Below, one piece after another: positions 43,410 through 52,118 of a DNA stretch of 64,000 nucleotides. Positions within the stretch are counted from its first letter, which is position 1, and each line of letters opens with the position of its first letter. The stretch is from Muribaculaceae bacterium (lineage in GTDB: Bacteria; Bacteroidota; Bacteroidia; Bacteroidales; Muribaculaceae). Location: NCBI GenBank assembly GCA_017548365.1, contig JAFZAC010000024.1, positions 62,001-126,000 on the forward strand. Reading direction: 5' to 3'. Both the position numbers and the translations under genes were made by a program. Below the pieces are notes generated by a model. It did not search any database, was not told where the DNA came from, and saw only the letters and a list, made by a program, of their open reading frames with translations.

Positions 43410-44480
43410 ATGACACAAAAAAATATCTTTAAGACTGTTGTTTTGATTTGCTGTTTAGCAGCTTCGACATTTTACTCACAAGCCGAACCAGCAAAACAGA
43501 AACCCGAAGACCGAAAAATCTCTATTAATTATGTAAACAACATAAATGCCGACCAACCAGCGAGAAAGACTGCCAAAGGTATTATCATAGTTGGTACTGG
43601 CAAGGAAATGAGAGCTTTAGAGCCTTTCAGCGGCACTTCTACAAGCGGATACGCCTATGCCGACGTAGTGAACGAATACAAGCGTGTCTTTGGCGACAAA
43701 GTCAACGTTTACTGCATGCCAATCCCAACTGCTGCCGCATTCTACACACCAAATGCCGCCAAAGGATGGAGCCGTGACGTCAAAGCCTTTATTAATGGAC
43801 TTTTTGAACATCTCGACGACTCGGTCTACTGCGTGGACATCTACACACCACTATCTCAGCATGTTGACGAGCACATCTACTCGCGCACCGATCACCACTG
43901 GGCACCACTTGGAGGCTATTATGCCGCACAAAAACTCGCAGAGGTAGCTGGTGTACCATTCAAAGACATCTCTAACTACGACGTCGACACAGTTCACAAC
44001 TATGTAGGCACTATGCCCATGTTCTCGGGCGACGCATCGTTGAAGAAAGCACCCGAAGATTTCATCTACTACAAACCACGCAATGTAGAGTATACTACCA
44101 CTTATATCAACTACAAGACCAAAGGACTCTCGGTCATTAGTCAGGCCGCTCCCAAGCAAGATAAATTCTTCTACAATTTTCAAGGCACCAGCGCCTACTG
44201 CACATTCATGGGTGGTGACACTAAGATTGTAAAGGTACAGACATCAACCAAGAACGGACGCCACATTCTCTTTATTAAAGACAGTTTTGGAAATGCTGTC
44301 CCCGGCTATCTCTTCTACTCCTTCGAGGAAATCCATGTAATCGACAGTCGTTACTTCAACAAGAACATGAAGCAGTATGTCAAAGACAACAATATCACCG
44401 ACATCGTCCTTGACAACAACATTACTCACATGGGTATGAAAAACATCCGAACCAATATTCTCAAATATCTCAATCAGTAA
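43410..44480 (+). CDS. Periplasmic DHHW/AlgX-like protein, short form
   Basis: The 356-residue protein has a signal peptide and a SGNH-hydrolase-like core: YSRTDHHWAPLGG (Asp161, His162) and FIKDSFGNA (Ser292), the putative catalytic set of AlgX/AlgJ/DHHW acetyltransferases. Compared with the paralogue downstream it lacks the first ~100 residues (membrane anchor and the EKRELATFP region) and goes straight from the signal peptide into the core. Expected role: periplasmic acetyl transfer onto a glycan using acetyl groups from the MBOAT protein. The two paralogues share long stretches such as KAPEDFIYY and YTTTYINYK. Confidence 0.88.
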   Translation: MTQKNIFKTVVLICCLAASTFYSQAEPAKQKPEDRKISINYVNNINADQPARKTAKGIIIVGTGKEMRALEPFSGTSTSGYAYADVVNEYKRVFGDKVNVYCMPIPTAAAFYTPNAAKGWSRDVKAFINGLFEHLDDSVYCVDIYTPLSQHVDEHIYSRTDHHWAPLGGYYAAQKLAEVAGVPFKDISNYDVDTVHNYVGTMPMFSGDASLKKAPEDFIYYKPRNVEYTTTYINYKTKGLSVISQAAPKQDKFFYNFQGTSAYCTFMGGDTKIVKVQTSTKNGRHILFIKDSFGNAVPGYLFYSFEEIHVIDSRYFNKNMKQYVKDNNITDIVLDNNITHMGMKNIRTNILKYLNQ

Positions 44481-44520
44481 CAACATCACTACCCTCTCAC
44501 ATTAAAGCTAGCTCATCGCT

Positions 44521-45909
44521 ATGAAAAGAAGCTACATATATCTTTCTATTGTCTTGGCTATCTACGCATTGTTTGTGATTGTTTTCACAACCTTTCCTCG
44601 TAGCACATTCTCTCCCCTTGAGAAGAGAGAACTGGCAACATTTCCCGTGCTAACACTCGACAATATTAAAAGCGGAGAATTCACCAACAAAGTTTCGGAA
44701 TGGTTCAGCGACAGCGAGCCTTACCGCGACTCCTTCATGGCAATGAGCATGATATTTGGAGATAACATGAAACTAAGGTTTTTCAACATACCACAAAGTA
44801 ACATCAAGTTTCATGCTGCTACCAAAGGCGCCACACCCGATGAAATGGGTGCCGCCAACATGGACGATGTTGAGCAATTCACTAATACAGTCAATGCCGA
44901 TGATAGTTACAAAAAGGCAAGACGAGGCATCATCATCACTGGTGAGGGAAACAATGTTAGGGCTCTTTCGGCCTATGGTGGTGGCCCAGAGGGAGGTGTT
45001 AAGTTTGCCGAAGCCTGTAATGAATATCAAAAAGTCTTTGGCAATCAAGCTAAGATTTACTGCCTTGTTGTACCTACAGCAATAGAATATTATTGCCCCG
45101 ATGCTGCAAAGTCGGTAACTAAACCGCAATTACCCACCATCAAAGCCATCAATGAGCGACTTGACGAGGGCATTATCCCAGTCAATGCCTACTCTGCTCT
45201 GGCAAAACACGTAAACGAGCCCATTTACTCAAGAACCGACCATCATTGGTCGCCTCTCGGTGCTTACTACACAGCACAAGAGTTTGCCAGGGTGGCAAAG
45301 GTGCCATTCCGTGATTTAAGCAACTATGACAAGAAAGTTGTGCATGGATTTGTTGGGTCGATGTATGGATACAGTCACGACATCGCCTTGAAAAATGCAC
45401 CCGAGGACTTTATATACTACGTACCACGAGGAGTTCAGTACACCACAACCTACATCAACTATAAATTGAGCAAAAACTTTGGTGTTGTGGGTGAACAACC
45501 CGAAACTCAAGGAGAATTCTTTTATACCTATCCCGATGGTAGCAACGGAGCCTATTGCACTTTCATGGGTGGCGACACAAAAATCACCCACGTGAACACA
45601 TCAACCAAGAATGGAAGGCGGCTACTCATCATCAAGGATAGTTATGGAAATGCACTGCCAGGTTATTTATTTTTCTCTTTTGAAGACATCCATGTTGTGG
45701 ACTTCCGTTATTTCTCTAAAAACATGAAGAAATATGTTGAGCAAAATCACATTACCGATATCCTCATCCAGCAAGGTATTTTCCGTGCATATTCAGGAGG
45801 TGAAGGCATCAAGAATTTCATCACTCAACCCGACGGGACCTATTCTAAGAAAACAGACATCGCTAAAGACGATAAAGAGTCGAAACGCAAGAAACAAAAA
45901 TCCAAGTAA
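44521..45909 (+). CDS. Membrane-anchored DHHW/AlgX-like protein, long form
   Basis: The 462-residue protein has an N-terminal membrane anchor (about residues 5-25), the DHHW-family segment EKRELATFP with WFSDSEPYRDSF, then the SGNH-like core with YSRTDHHWSPLGAYY and IIKDSYGNA. A Lys/Asp-rich low-complexity tail (KDDKESKRKKQKSK) ends it. Tandem paralogue of the previous gene; together with the MBOAT gene they form an O-acetylation cassette. Confidence 0.9.
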   Translation: MKRSYIYLSIVLAIYALFVIVFTTFPRSTFSPLEKRELATFPVLTLDNIKSGEFTNKVSEWFSDSEPYRDSFMAMSMIFGDNMKLRFFNIPQSNIKFHAATKGATPDEMGAANMDDVEQFTNTVNADDSYKKARRGIIITGEGNNVRALSAYGGGPEGGVKFAEACNEYQKVFGNQAKIYCLVVPTAIEYYCPDAAKSVTKPQLPTIKAINERLDEGIIPVNAYSALAKHVNEPIYSRTDHHWSPLGAYYTAQEFARVAKVPFRDLSNYDKKVVHGFVGSMYGYSHDIALKNAPEDFIYYVPRGVQYTTTYINYKLSKNFGVVGEQPETQGEFFYTYPDGSNGAYCTFMGGDTKITHVNTSTKNGRRLLIIKDSYGNALPGYLFFSFEDIHVVDFRYFSKNMKKYVEQNHITDILIQQGIFRAYSGGEGIKNFITQPDGTYSKKTDIAKDDKESKRKKQKSK

Positions 45910-45913
45910 TAAT

Positions 45914-45949
45914 AAAATCCCAATCGGCAATGACCGGTTGGGATTTTTA
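45914..45949. terminator. Terminator at the end of the O-acetylation cassette
   Basis: AAAATCCCAA and TTGGGATTTT pair, with an inner CGG/CCG, followed by T and AT. It also lies at the end of the convergent hydrolase gene. Confidence 0.88.
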
Positions 45950-46534
45950 TCATAAGAACTTTGATAAAAGCTTGTAAAAATCTCCTGTGGGTATTGCAGT
46001 GAACTCTGGTGTTATACGGTGCCCCAGCTGAGATGATTCGTGGAAACGGTCTCCAACGAGTTTTATATACTGGGCACGCATATCGCCTAGTAGTTCGTCT
46101 TTATCGCTGCCAATGATATGAGTGAGGGGCGTGATGTACTTATCTATGCCTCGAAACTCGCCAAGATCGCTCAGTGTACACTTGAAAGTCTGAACACCAT
46201 CTTCCCTCTCGTTGTAATACTCCATCTCCTCCCCTAGCTCGGGCATGAAACTCAAACTGTTCTCGGGGTTGAGAACTGGATTCACGGCAATCTTGGGAAT
46301 GTCGACCTTTGCACACAGTGCGTAGTAACCTCCAAGCGAAGATCCTGCAAGCACATCAATACCATGCTCGGCCACATAGGCTTCAATCTTCCTTATCGAC
46401 TTCACAGGGTGATGGGTAACATCAAAGGCATGAACATCAAGGTTATGGTAGTTGGCCTTGATGTTCAATATTGTGCTGCTCTTTGCCGAACTGCGGAAAC
46501 CGTGGATATAGAGCAGTTTTTTCCTCGCAATCAT
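45950..46534 (-). CDS. YqiA/YcfP-type alpha/beta hydrolase
   Basis: The 194-residue protein begins KKLLYIHGFRSSAKSST (oxyanion-hole HGF) and carries the nucleophile elbow GSSLGGYYA, a catalytic-type Asp in IGSDKDELLG and a His in LGHRI. This is the small esterase family of YqiA/YcfP. Its start overlaps the GH57 stop by 4 bp (ATGA), so it is the last gene of the glycogen operon, but no link to glycogen is established for it. Confidence 0.88.
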   Translation of the reverse strand: MIARKKLLYIHGFRSSAKSSTILNIKANYHNLDVHAFDVTHHPVKSIRKIEAYVAEHGIDVLAGSSLGGYYALCAKVDIPKIAVNPVLNPENSLSFMPELGEEMEYYNEREDGVQTFKCTLSDLGEFRGIDKYITPLTHIIGSDKDELLGDMRAQYIKLVGDRFHESSQLGHRITPEFTAIPTGDFYKLLSKFL

Positions 46535-48018
46535 TTCTTTGCACTCTTTTTTGCTGGAGTTTTCTTTGCTGGAGCCTTTTTGGCCGCCGACTTCTTCTCC
46601 GAAACCTTTTTCGCTGGAGATTTCTTAGCTACTGTCTTCTTTACAGAAATTTTCTTCGTTGGTTCTGGCTCCTCTTCTGGTTTTTCTTCAACTCTGGGTG
46701 CAAAGTCGCCAGTGGTGTCCTTCACAATGTTGTTACGCATCATTTCCACCTCGCGGTTAAGCTCTTCAATCTCCTTTTCCTGATTGCGGATTGTGAGCAA
46801 CAATGCGTTTAGCTCCTCGTTCTCAATCTCCTCGGGGAACTGCTCGCGCACCCTTATCAAGAAGTCACTCAGCACGTTCATGTAGTTGGTGAACGCTGCA
46901 TAAGGCGAGTCATAAGGACTATAGTGCGAATGAACCGAGCCATCGCTGCTATGCTTAGTACTCATGTAATAGAAATGGTCGCTTGCTTGCAAGTAGTTCC
47001 AGTCCTGACGTATGCGTTTGTCTTGTATCAAGCGTATGCGTTCACTCAAACAGTACAGCTTGTTTACAGCCTCATCCTGCAAGATGTTGCCCATCCAGGC
47101 ACTAGTGTCACGCGCCTCGTCGGCCCATGAAATGGGATGCATCACCGACAACACATCTACAGGTTTCATTTTCGACACCACTTCGCTTGGAGTCATGAAC
47201 TCGATATTATGTTCTGCGGCAAAACGAGGCAGCGCTTTCATGAACTCAAATATTCCGCTCTCGCGAGGTTGAAGTTCACCAAATGTCTCATAGTTCATGA
47301 ACAGGTTCACAAGCATCTCCTCATCTGGCAGAGCAGCAATCCAGTCAATGTATTTATCGGCAGTCAATGGATAGGCAGCCCATTCAGGATTGCTGAAACG
47401 GAATGCGATGTCATCGCTCAACTTCGAGTTTTTCAAGAGCAAACGCATCTTGGGTGCAGACGCCGCCTTATAAAGATAGTTGGGCGACTTCCAACCCAGA
47501 ATGTGCTTGGCGCCATCGGTAATAGCGCCCTTGAAGCCCATTGATGCCACCATTGATGCGATGTCGTCGTCATAGATAAGCTCAGTGTTGCGGAACACCT
47601 TGGGCTTTTGCCCAAAGAGCTGATAAATCTTCTCATCGTGAGCCTTCACCTGCGCGATGAATTCCTCGGGATCAACAAGTGACGAGAGTGAGTGAGCGTA
47701 AGTCTCACTCAAGAATTCTACACATCCAGTGTCGGCAAGTTCCTTCATCGAGTCTATGAACTCGGGAACATACTGCTCAAGCTGCTCCAGTGCTGTTCCG
47801 CTAATTGAGAACGCAACCTTGAACTTCTTGCCATTCTCCTTGATCATATCTAGGAGCATTTGATTTGCAGGCATATAAGATCGCTGCGCTATGCGGGTAA
47901 TGATGTCATCATTGGCGAAGTCATCATAGTAGTAGTGGTCGTTTCCAATGTCGAAGAAGCGATAGGTCTTCAAGCGGAACGGCTGATGTATCTGGAAATA
48001 GAAACAGATTGATTTCAT
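46531..48018 (-). CDS. GH57-family alpha-amylase with Lys/Ala/Pro-rich C-terminal tail
   Basis: The 495-residue protein has a GH57 catalytic barrel: the first motif FQIHQPFRLK near residue 10, FRNTELIYDDDIA around the expected nucleophile, a later GAITDGAKHILGW and NYETFGE. GH57 enzymes of this operon act on alpha-1,4 glucans inside the cell. The last ~45 residues are a run of KKTVAKKSPAKK-type repeats, like eukaryotic histone H1 or bacterial H1-like proteins; before it lies a coiled coil (about residues 405-430). The tail is not part of the GH57 fold. Upstream and downstream genes are glycogen/starch enzymes. Confidence 0.93.
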   Translation of the reverse strand: MKSICFYFQIHQPFRLKTYRFFDIGNDHYYYDDFANDDIITRIAQRSYMPANQMLLDMIKENGKKFKVAFSISGTALEQLEQYVPEFIDSMKELADTGCVEFLSETYAHSLSSLVDPEEFIAQVKAHDEKIYQLFGQKPKVFRNTELIYDDDIASMVASMGFKGAITDGAKHILGWKSPNYLYKAASAPKMRLLLKNSKLSDDIAFRFSNPEWAAYPLTADKYIDWIAALPDEEMLVNLFMNYETFGELQPRESGIFEFMKALPRFAAEHNIEFMTPSEVVSKMKPVDVLSVMHPISWADEARDTSAWMGNILQDEAVNKLYCLSERIRLIQDKRIRQDWNYLQASDHFYYMSTKHSSDGSVHSHYSPYDSPYAAFTNYMNVLSDFLIRVREQFPEEIENEELNALLLTIRNQEKEIEELNREVEMMRNNIVKDTTGDFAPRVEEKPEEEPEPTKKISVKKTVAKKSPAKKVSEKKSAAKKAPAKKTPAKKSAKK

Positions 48019-48047
48019 GATTATTGATGTATTATTGTGGTTTGTAA

Positions 48048-49307
48048 TTATCTATTTATTAAACGCTTGTAGATATCGATTACTTTGGCTCCAGCCTTAT
48101 CCCAGGTAATCTGGTTAACCTCTTCAAGTCCCTGTTCACGCAACTGCTTGTACATGCCAGGATACTTGATTATCGAGTAAATGGCGTCGGCAATGGCATT
48201 GGTGTCCCAATAGTCCACCTTTATCACATTGTTCAGGATTTCGGCGCATCCACTCTGCTTCGATATAATCGATGGAACTCCCATCTGCATGGCCTCCAAC
48301 GGAGAGATACCAAAAGGCTCACTAACCGACGGCATGATATAGACATCGCTCGCCTTGAGCATCTCATACACTTGCTTGCCTTTGAGGAAGCCTGTGAAAT
48401 GGAAGCGTCCGGCAATGTGACGGCGTGCAGCAAGTCTGATCATCTTCTCCATCATGTCGCCGCTTCCTGCCATCACAAACTGAACGTTCCTAACTTTCTG
48501 AAGCACTTGCCATGCAGCATCTACAAAGTACTCTGGGCCCTTTTGCATCGTGATGCGGCCTAAGAAGGTCACTACCTTCTCATGCTTGGGCGGCACCTCA
48601 AGGTCAAGCAGTTCCTGACTTAGAGGCTCCACAGCATTGTGAACAGTGGTCACCTTGTCGGGACTGATGCCATACTTTTCAATCACAGTCTTGCGAGTGA
48701 GATTGCTCACAGTGATGATATGGTCGGCATTGTTCATTCCGTCCTTCTCTATACCAAACACTGTTGGGTTCACTTTGCCACGACTGCGGTCGAAGTCGGT
48801 CGCATGAACATGTATTACCAACGGCTTGCCTGTTACCTGCTTGGCGTGAATGCCGGCAGGATAGGTTAGCCAGTCATGAGAGTGAATCACGTCACAATCG
48901 ACTGTGCGGGCTATAACACCTGCCACTATCGAATAGTTATTGATTTCCTCAAGCAGATTATCGGGATAGCGACCCGAAAACTCAATACAGCCCAAGTCGT
49001 TAGTGTTCAAATAGTTGAAATCACTATAAATGTGGTCACGAAGGTCAAAATAGGTCTGAGGGTCTAATACCTTGCCTATCCTGCCCTCAACATAGTCCCA
49101 ATTAACATCACGCCAAGATACCGGAGTCGTATTGGCGCCTATAATTCGGGCAAAATCCTTTGGCTCATCGCCCCAGGGCTTGGGAATGACAAATGTGATG
49201 TCCATGTCGCCACATTGTGCCATGCCCTTGGTGAGACCAAAACTTGCTGTTCCCAATCCTCCAAGAATGTGTGGAGGAAATTCCCAGCCAAACATTAAAG
49301 CTTTCAT
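48048..49307 (-). CDS. GT4-type glycosyltransferase, putative glycogen synthase
   Basis: The 419-residue protein has a GT-B fold: N-terminal FGWEFPPHILGGLGTASFGL (a glycine-rich loop used for nucleotide-sugar glycosyltransferases), VIHSHDWLTYPAG, and the C-terminal FLGRITMQKGPEYFVDAA and PSVSEPFGISPLEAMQMG with the EX7E pair. In Bacteroidales this gene typically lies between the debranching enzyme and the GH57 amylase and is annotated as glycogen synthase. Cytosolic. Confidence 0.92.
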   Translation of the reverse strand: MKALMFGWEFPPHILGGLGTASFGLTKGMAQCGDMDITFVIPKPWGDEPKDFARIIGANTTPVSWRDVNWDYVEGRIGKVLDPQTYFDLRDHIYSDFNYLNTNDLGCIEFSGRYPDNLLEEINNYSIVAGVIARTVDCDVIHSHDWLTYPAGIHAKQVTGKPLVIHVHATDFDRSRGKVNPTVFGIEKDGMNNADHIITVSNLTRKTVIEKYGISPDKVTTVHNAVEPLSQELLDLEVPPKHEKVVTFLGRITMQKGPEYFVDAAWQVLQKVRNVQFVMAGSGDMMEKMIRLAARRHIAGRFHFTGFLKGKQVYEMLKASDVYIMPSVSEPFGISPLEAMQMGVPSIISKQSGCAEILNNVIKVDYWDTNAIADAIYSIIKYPGMYKQLREQGLEEVNQITWDKAGAKVIDIYKRLINR

Positions 49308-49358
49308 ATATTGTCTTAGTTTTCAAGTGTAGTTCTAAGTATAGTCCCAGAACGCACC

Positions 49359-51314
49359 TTAAGCATTTATAAATCCTATGTTCTTGAAAAGCCTCAAAAC
49401 GCGAAGCACTCCACCAACATTGGGGGCATAACTCACTGCTCCACGGCCAATAAACGGCGGATTGCCGTCATAGAGCTCCGACAGGGTTCCTATGCCGCCT
49501 TGCGACATCTCGTCCTCAAAGCCAATCATCATGCGCTCGATAAACGAAGCCCTATTAAGACCAAACACCTTGATATAAGCATCGGTATAGAATCCCATCA
49601 GCCACGGACGAGCCGAACCGGCATAATAAGCGACTTCACGCTCCTCAGGATTTCCCAGATACCAAGGCTTGTAGCCCCAGCTCTTAGGACTCAATGTACG
49701 CAACCCCTTGGGAGTTAAAAGCTCGCGAGTGACAACGTCTATCACACTCTTGCGCTGACGTCGGTCAAGAGGCGAATAGTCGATGCCTGCAGCTATTATC
49801 ATGTTAGGCCTGACACTTGGATCGGCATACTGTCCGTCAACGTAGTCGAACAAGTAACCGTAATCGTTCATGAACATATCAACAAAGGCAGGCTTTGTCT
49901 CATCGCTGATTTTCTTGAGAGACTTGACAAATTTCTGCTCCTCCTTTATCTCGGCGAACATTTCCTGGGCAAACATGAGCGAATTGTACCACAACGCATT
50001 GAACTCAACAAGATAGCCTGTGCGTGGCACCATGGGCGAACCGTCGGGATGAGTCGAATCCATCCACGACATGGGCTTCTTGGTACCATCGGTGCTTACT
50101 AGACCATTAGGATTCAACTTAAGATTGGGATGCTTGCCATCTATAATGTGATTGAGCATTGCTTTAACAAGGTCGCCATAACGGGTGCGAGCCTCATCCA
50201 TACCAGCATCTTTAGCATATTCCTGCAAAGACCAAATCGCCCATAATGGCACATCGGGCAAGTCTATGCCCTTAAGGTGCTTGTCGAGCTCACCGTCTTC
50301 AATAAATCGCAGCAGCGCAGCCTTAGCGGTATCCATTATCTTCTCAAAGTCGGGACGATGGTGATTGGATATAGTGCAGCCTGGCAATGCCAAAAACTCG
50401 TCGCGGGCGCGTATCTTGAACCAAGGATATCCAGCAAGCATATAATTGCCGTCGGCATTTGACAAGTAGAACTGCTTAGCACTGTTCTTAAGGCAATTAT
50501 AGAAGCTGGTGCGAGGAGTACGGGAATTAACCTCATCCTCATGCATTCGGCTCAAATTGCGAGTATTGACCTCGTCTATACCTGCCGAGAAGATGAGTGG
50601 CTCTCCTTTCTTAATCTCAATCTCAAAGTAGCCAGGAACATACAAATCCTCGGTGTAAGGAATGCCACGCTCCATATCTTTTATATACTCTATTCCCTTG
50701 TACCAATGAGGGTCATATACAAACGTTGGTTTATGATTGAACTGCATGTAGAGCGAAGGATAACCGTCATACATACACATGGCTATACCATTGTGAACCT
50801 CGTGATACTCTTGATTGGCAACCGAATTCTCGACACACAGGTCGTTGGCATTACGGAAAGCCAGGAAAGGTCTGAACTGTAGCGTGGTCTTGGAATGAGC
50901 TTCCACAAGCGTATAGCGGATGAGGATACGATTCTCATTGGTGATAAATATCTTCTCGCGCTTTAAAATCACACCGCCCACACGGAATAGATGAGAGGGA
51001 ACTCGCTCGCAGTCATACTCGCGAATGTACTTGTGACCATTGGGACTGAAAACATTGCCCTTGTACTTGTGTAAACCCAAATTGAACGGAGCACCATGCT
51101 GTATCACAGTCTCATCTAACGACGACAGCATCACATGGAAATTGTCGTCTATCTCGGGAATGGGTATTACCAGCAAGCCGTGCTGCTTGCGGGTGTTACA
51201 CCCCACAATGGTAGTGCAATGATAAGCCCCCGACTGATTAGTCCTGAGTATCTCCTTAGTCAAGGATTGCTCAAGATTGATCATCAAGTTTTTATCAAAT
51301 TTTAAATAACTCAT
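49359..51314 (-). CDS. Glycogen debranching enzyme, GH133 (amylo-alpha-1,6-glucosidase)
   Basis: The 651-residue cytosolic protein has an N-terminal beta-sandwich (about residues 10-270: GAYHCTTIVGCNTRKQHGLLV, RYTLVEAHSKTTLQFRPF) and an (alpha/alpha)6 catalytic domain with AGYPWFKIRARDEFLALPG, where members of the family carry a conserved Trp-Phe-Arg/Asp active-site segment. It removes alpha-1,6 branches from glycogen. It is the first gene of a four-gene leftward operon with GT4, GH57 and a hydrolase. Confidence 0.93.
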   Translation of the reverse strand: MSYLKFDKNLMINLEQSLTKEILRTNQSGAYHCTTIVGCNTRKQHGLLVIPIPEIDDNFHVMLSSLDETVIQHGAPFNLGLHKYKGNVFSPNGHKYIREYDCERVPSHLFRVGGVILKREKIFITNENRILIRYTLVEAHSKTTLQFRPFLAFRNANDLCVENSVANQEYHEVHNGIAMCMYDGYPSLYMQFNHKPTFVYDPHWYKGIEYIKDMERGIPYTEDLYVPGYFEIEIKKGEPLIFSAGIDEVNTRNLSRMHEDEVNSRTPRTSFYNCLKNSAKQFYLSNADGNYMLAGYPWFKIRARDEFLALPGCTISNHHRPDFEKIMDTAKAALLRFIEDGELDKHLKGIDLPDVPLWAIWSLQEYAKDAGMDEARTRYGDLVKAMLNHIIDGKHPNLKLNPNGLVSTDGTKKPMSWMDSTHPDGSPMVPRTGYLVEFNALWYNSLMFAQEMFAEIKEEQKFVKSLKKISDETKPAFVDMFMNDYGYLFDYVDGQYADPSVRPNMIIAAGIDYSPLDRRQRKSVIDVVTRELLTPKGLRTLSPKSWGYKPWYLGNPEEREVAYYAGSARPWLMGFYTDAYIKVFGLNRASFIERMMIGFEDEMSQGGIGTLSELYDGNPPFIGRGAVSYAPNVGGVLRVLRLFKNIGFINA

Positions 51315-51361
51315 TAATTTGTGGTATATTGATTGTTAATATGAATGTCTTAAGGTGTATA

Positions 51362-51383
51362 TACCGGTATTTTACCAGTATTT
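51362..51383. promoter_or_regulatory. Two 11-bp direct repeats downstream of the glycogen operon promoter
   Basis: TACCGGTATTT and TACCAGTATTT lie head-to-tail without gap; the first contains the palindrome ATACCGGTAT. They are just downstream of the likely transcription start of the debranching enzyme operon, a place for a repressor or leader signal. Confidence 0.45.
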
Positions 51384-51394
51384 TGTAATCGTAA

Positions 51395-51426
51395 CAAATT
51401 TACGACTTTTTCATATAACAAACAAA
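51395..51426 (-). promoter_or_regulatory. Promoter of the glycogen operon
   Basis: On the minus strand TTTG (51423-51426), a 20-bp spacer and TAAATTTG (51395-51402) match the full consensus, 80 bp before the debranching enzyme start. Confidence 0.8.
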
Positions 51427-51479
51427 ATATTTCCACTTTTTTTTTCAACACTCCCTTTTTTTACCTCAACCCATTCTTT

Positions 51480-52097
51480 TCAATGGTGACGGCACATATA
51501 CAGGTCTACAAACATCCTCACTCGTGCCAGATATTCACGACCGTGAATTTTGAGATATTTGTTCCATCTCACAACATCTTGAGCGTTGTAAGCTACGGCA
51601 TCAACTCCCTTGCTGCGAGCAAGATAAATGGCACGCTCATTGTGGAATCGCTGTGAAATAATCGTTATGCTCGATTGTCCATAAATCTTAATTGAATGAA
51701 CAATTGAGTCAAGTGTTCTAAAGCCCGACTTGTCAAGAATAATATTCTCGGATGGCACTCCATGCGCAATCAACGATTCACGCATCGCCAGTGGCTCATC
51801 ATAAGCATCACCGCTCTTGTCACCACTCAGCAGCAGATATTCAACTTTCCCCTTCTTGTAAAGACGCGCTGCAGCCTCGATGCGATACACGAAATACATA
51901 TTAGCACCCACACCATCTGGAGCCAATGGCGATGTGCCAAGCACAAGACCCATCTTGTTGTGCGGAACACGCTCAGCATCATCATAGCAGCGCTTCCTGG
52001 CACGAAGCCGCACAATAGCGTCACACACCACTGCGACCACAGTACATGCCATAGCACACCACAAGCCCAACCGCAACAACAAAAATTTAAATCTCAT
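51480..52097 (-). CDS. SanA/YdcF-family (DUF218) membrane protein
   Basis: The 205-residue protein has an N-terminal membrane helix (about residues 8-28) and a DUF218 domain: MGLVLGTSP, YRIEAAARLYKKGKVEYLLLSGD, FRTLDSIVHSIKIYG and ITIISQRFHNERAIYLAR. This is the SanA (vancomycin exclusion) branch, with a periplasmic domain thought to act in envelope barrier function. It follows the DUF5686 gene by 21 bp in the same direction. Confidence 0.9.
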   Translation of the reverse strand: MRFKFLLLRLGLWCAMACTVVAVVCDAIVRLRARKRCYDDAERVPHNKMGLVLGTSPLAPDGVGANMYFVYRIEAAARLYKKGKVEYLLLSGDKSGDAYDEPLAMRESLIAHGVPSENIILDKSGFRTLDSIVHSIKIYGQSSITIISQRFHNERAIYLARSKGVDAVAYNAQDVVRWNKYLKIHGREYLARVRMFVDLYMCRHH

Positions 52098-52118
52098 CTT
52101 CTTTAAAAAACTTCTTTT

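Noticed and set aside
46531..46670. Frameshift producing the Lys-rich tail of the GH57 gene
   Set aside because: The tail is in frame, in regular KK-A/P-A steps, and ends with a stop that overlaps the next start by 4 bp, as expected for an intact operon gene.
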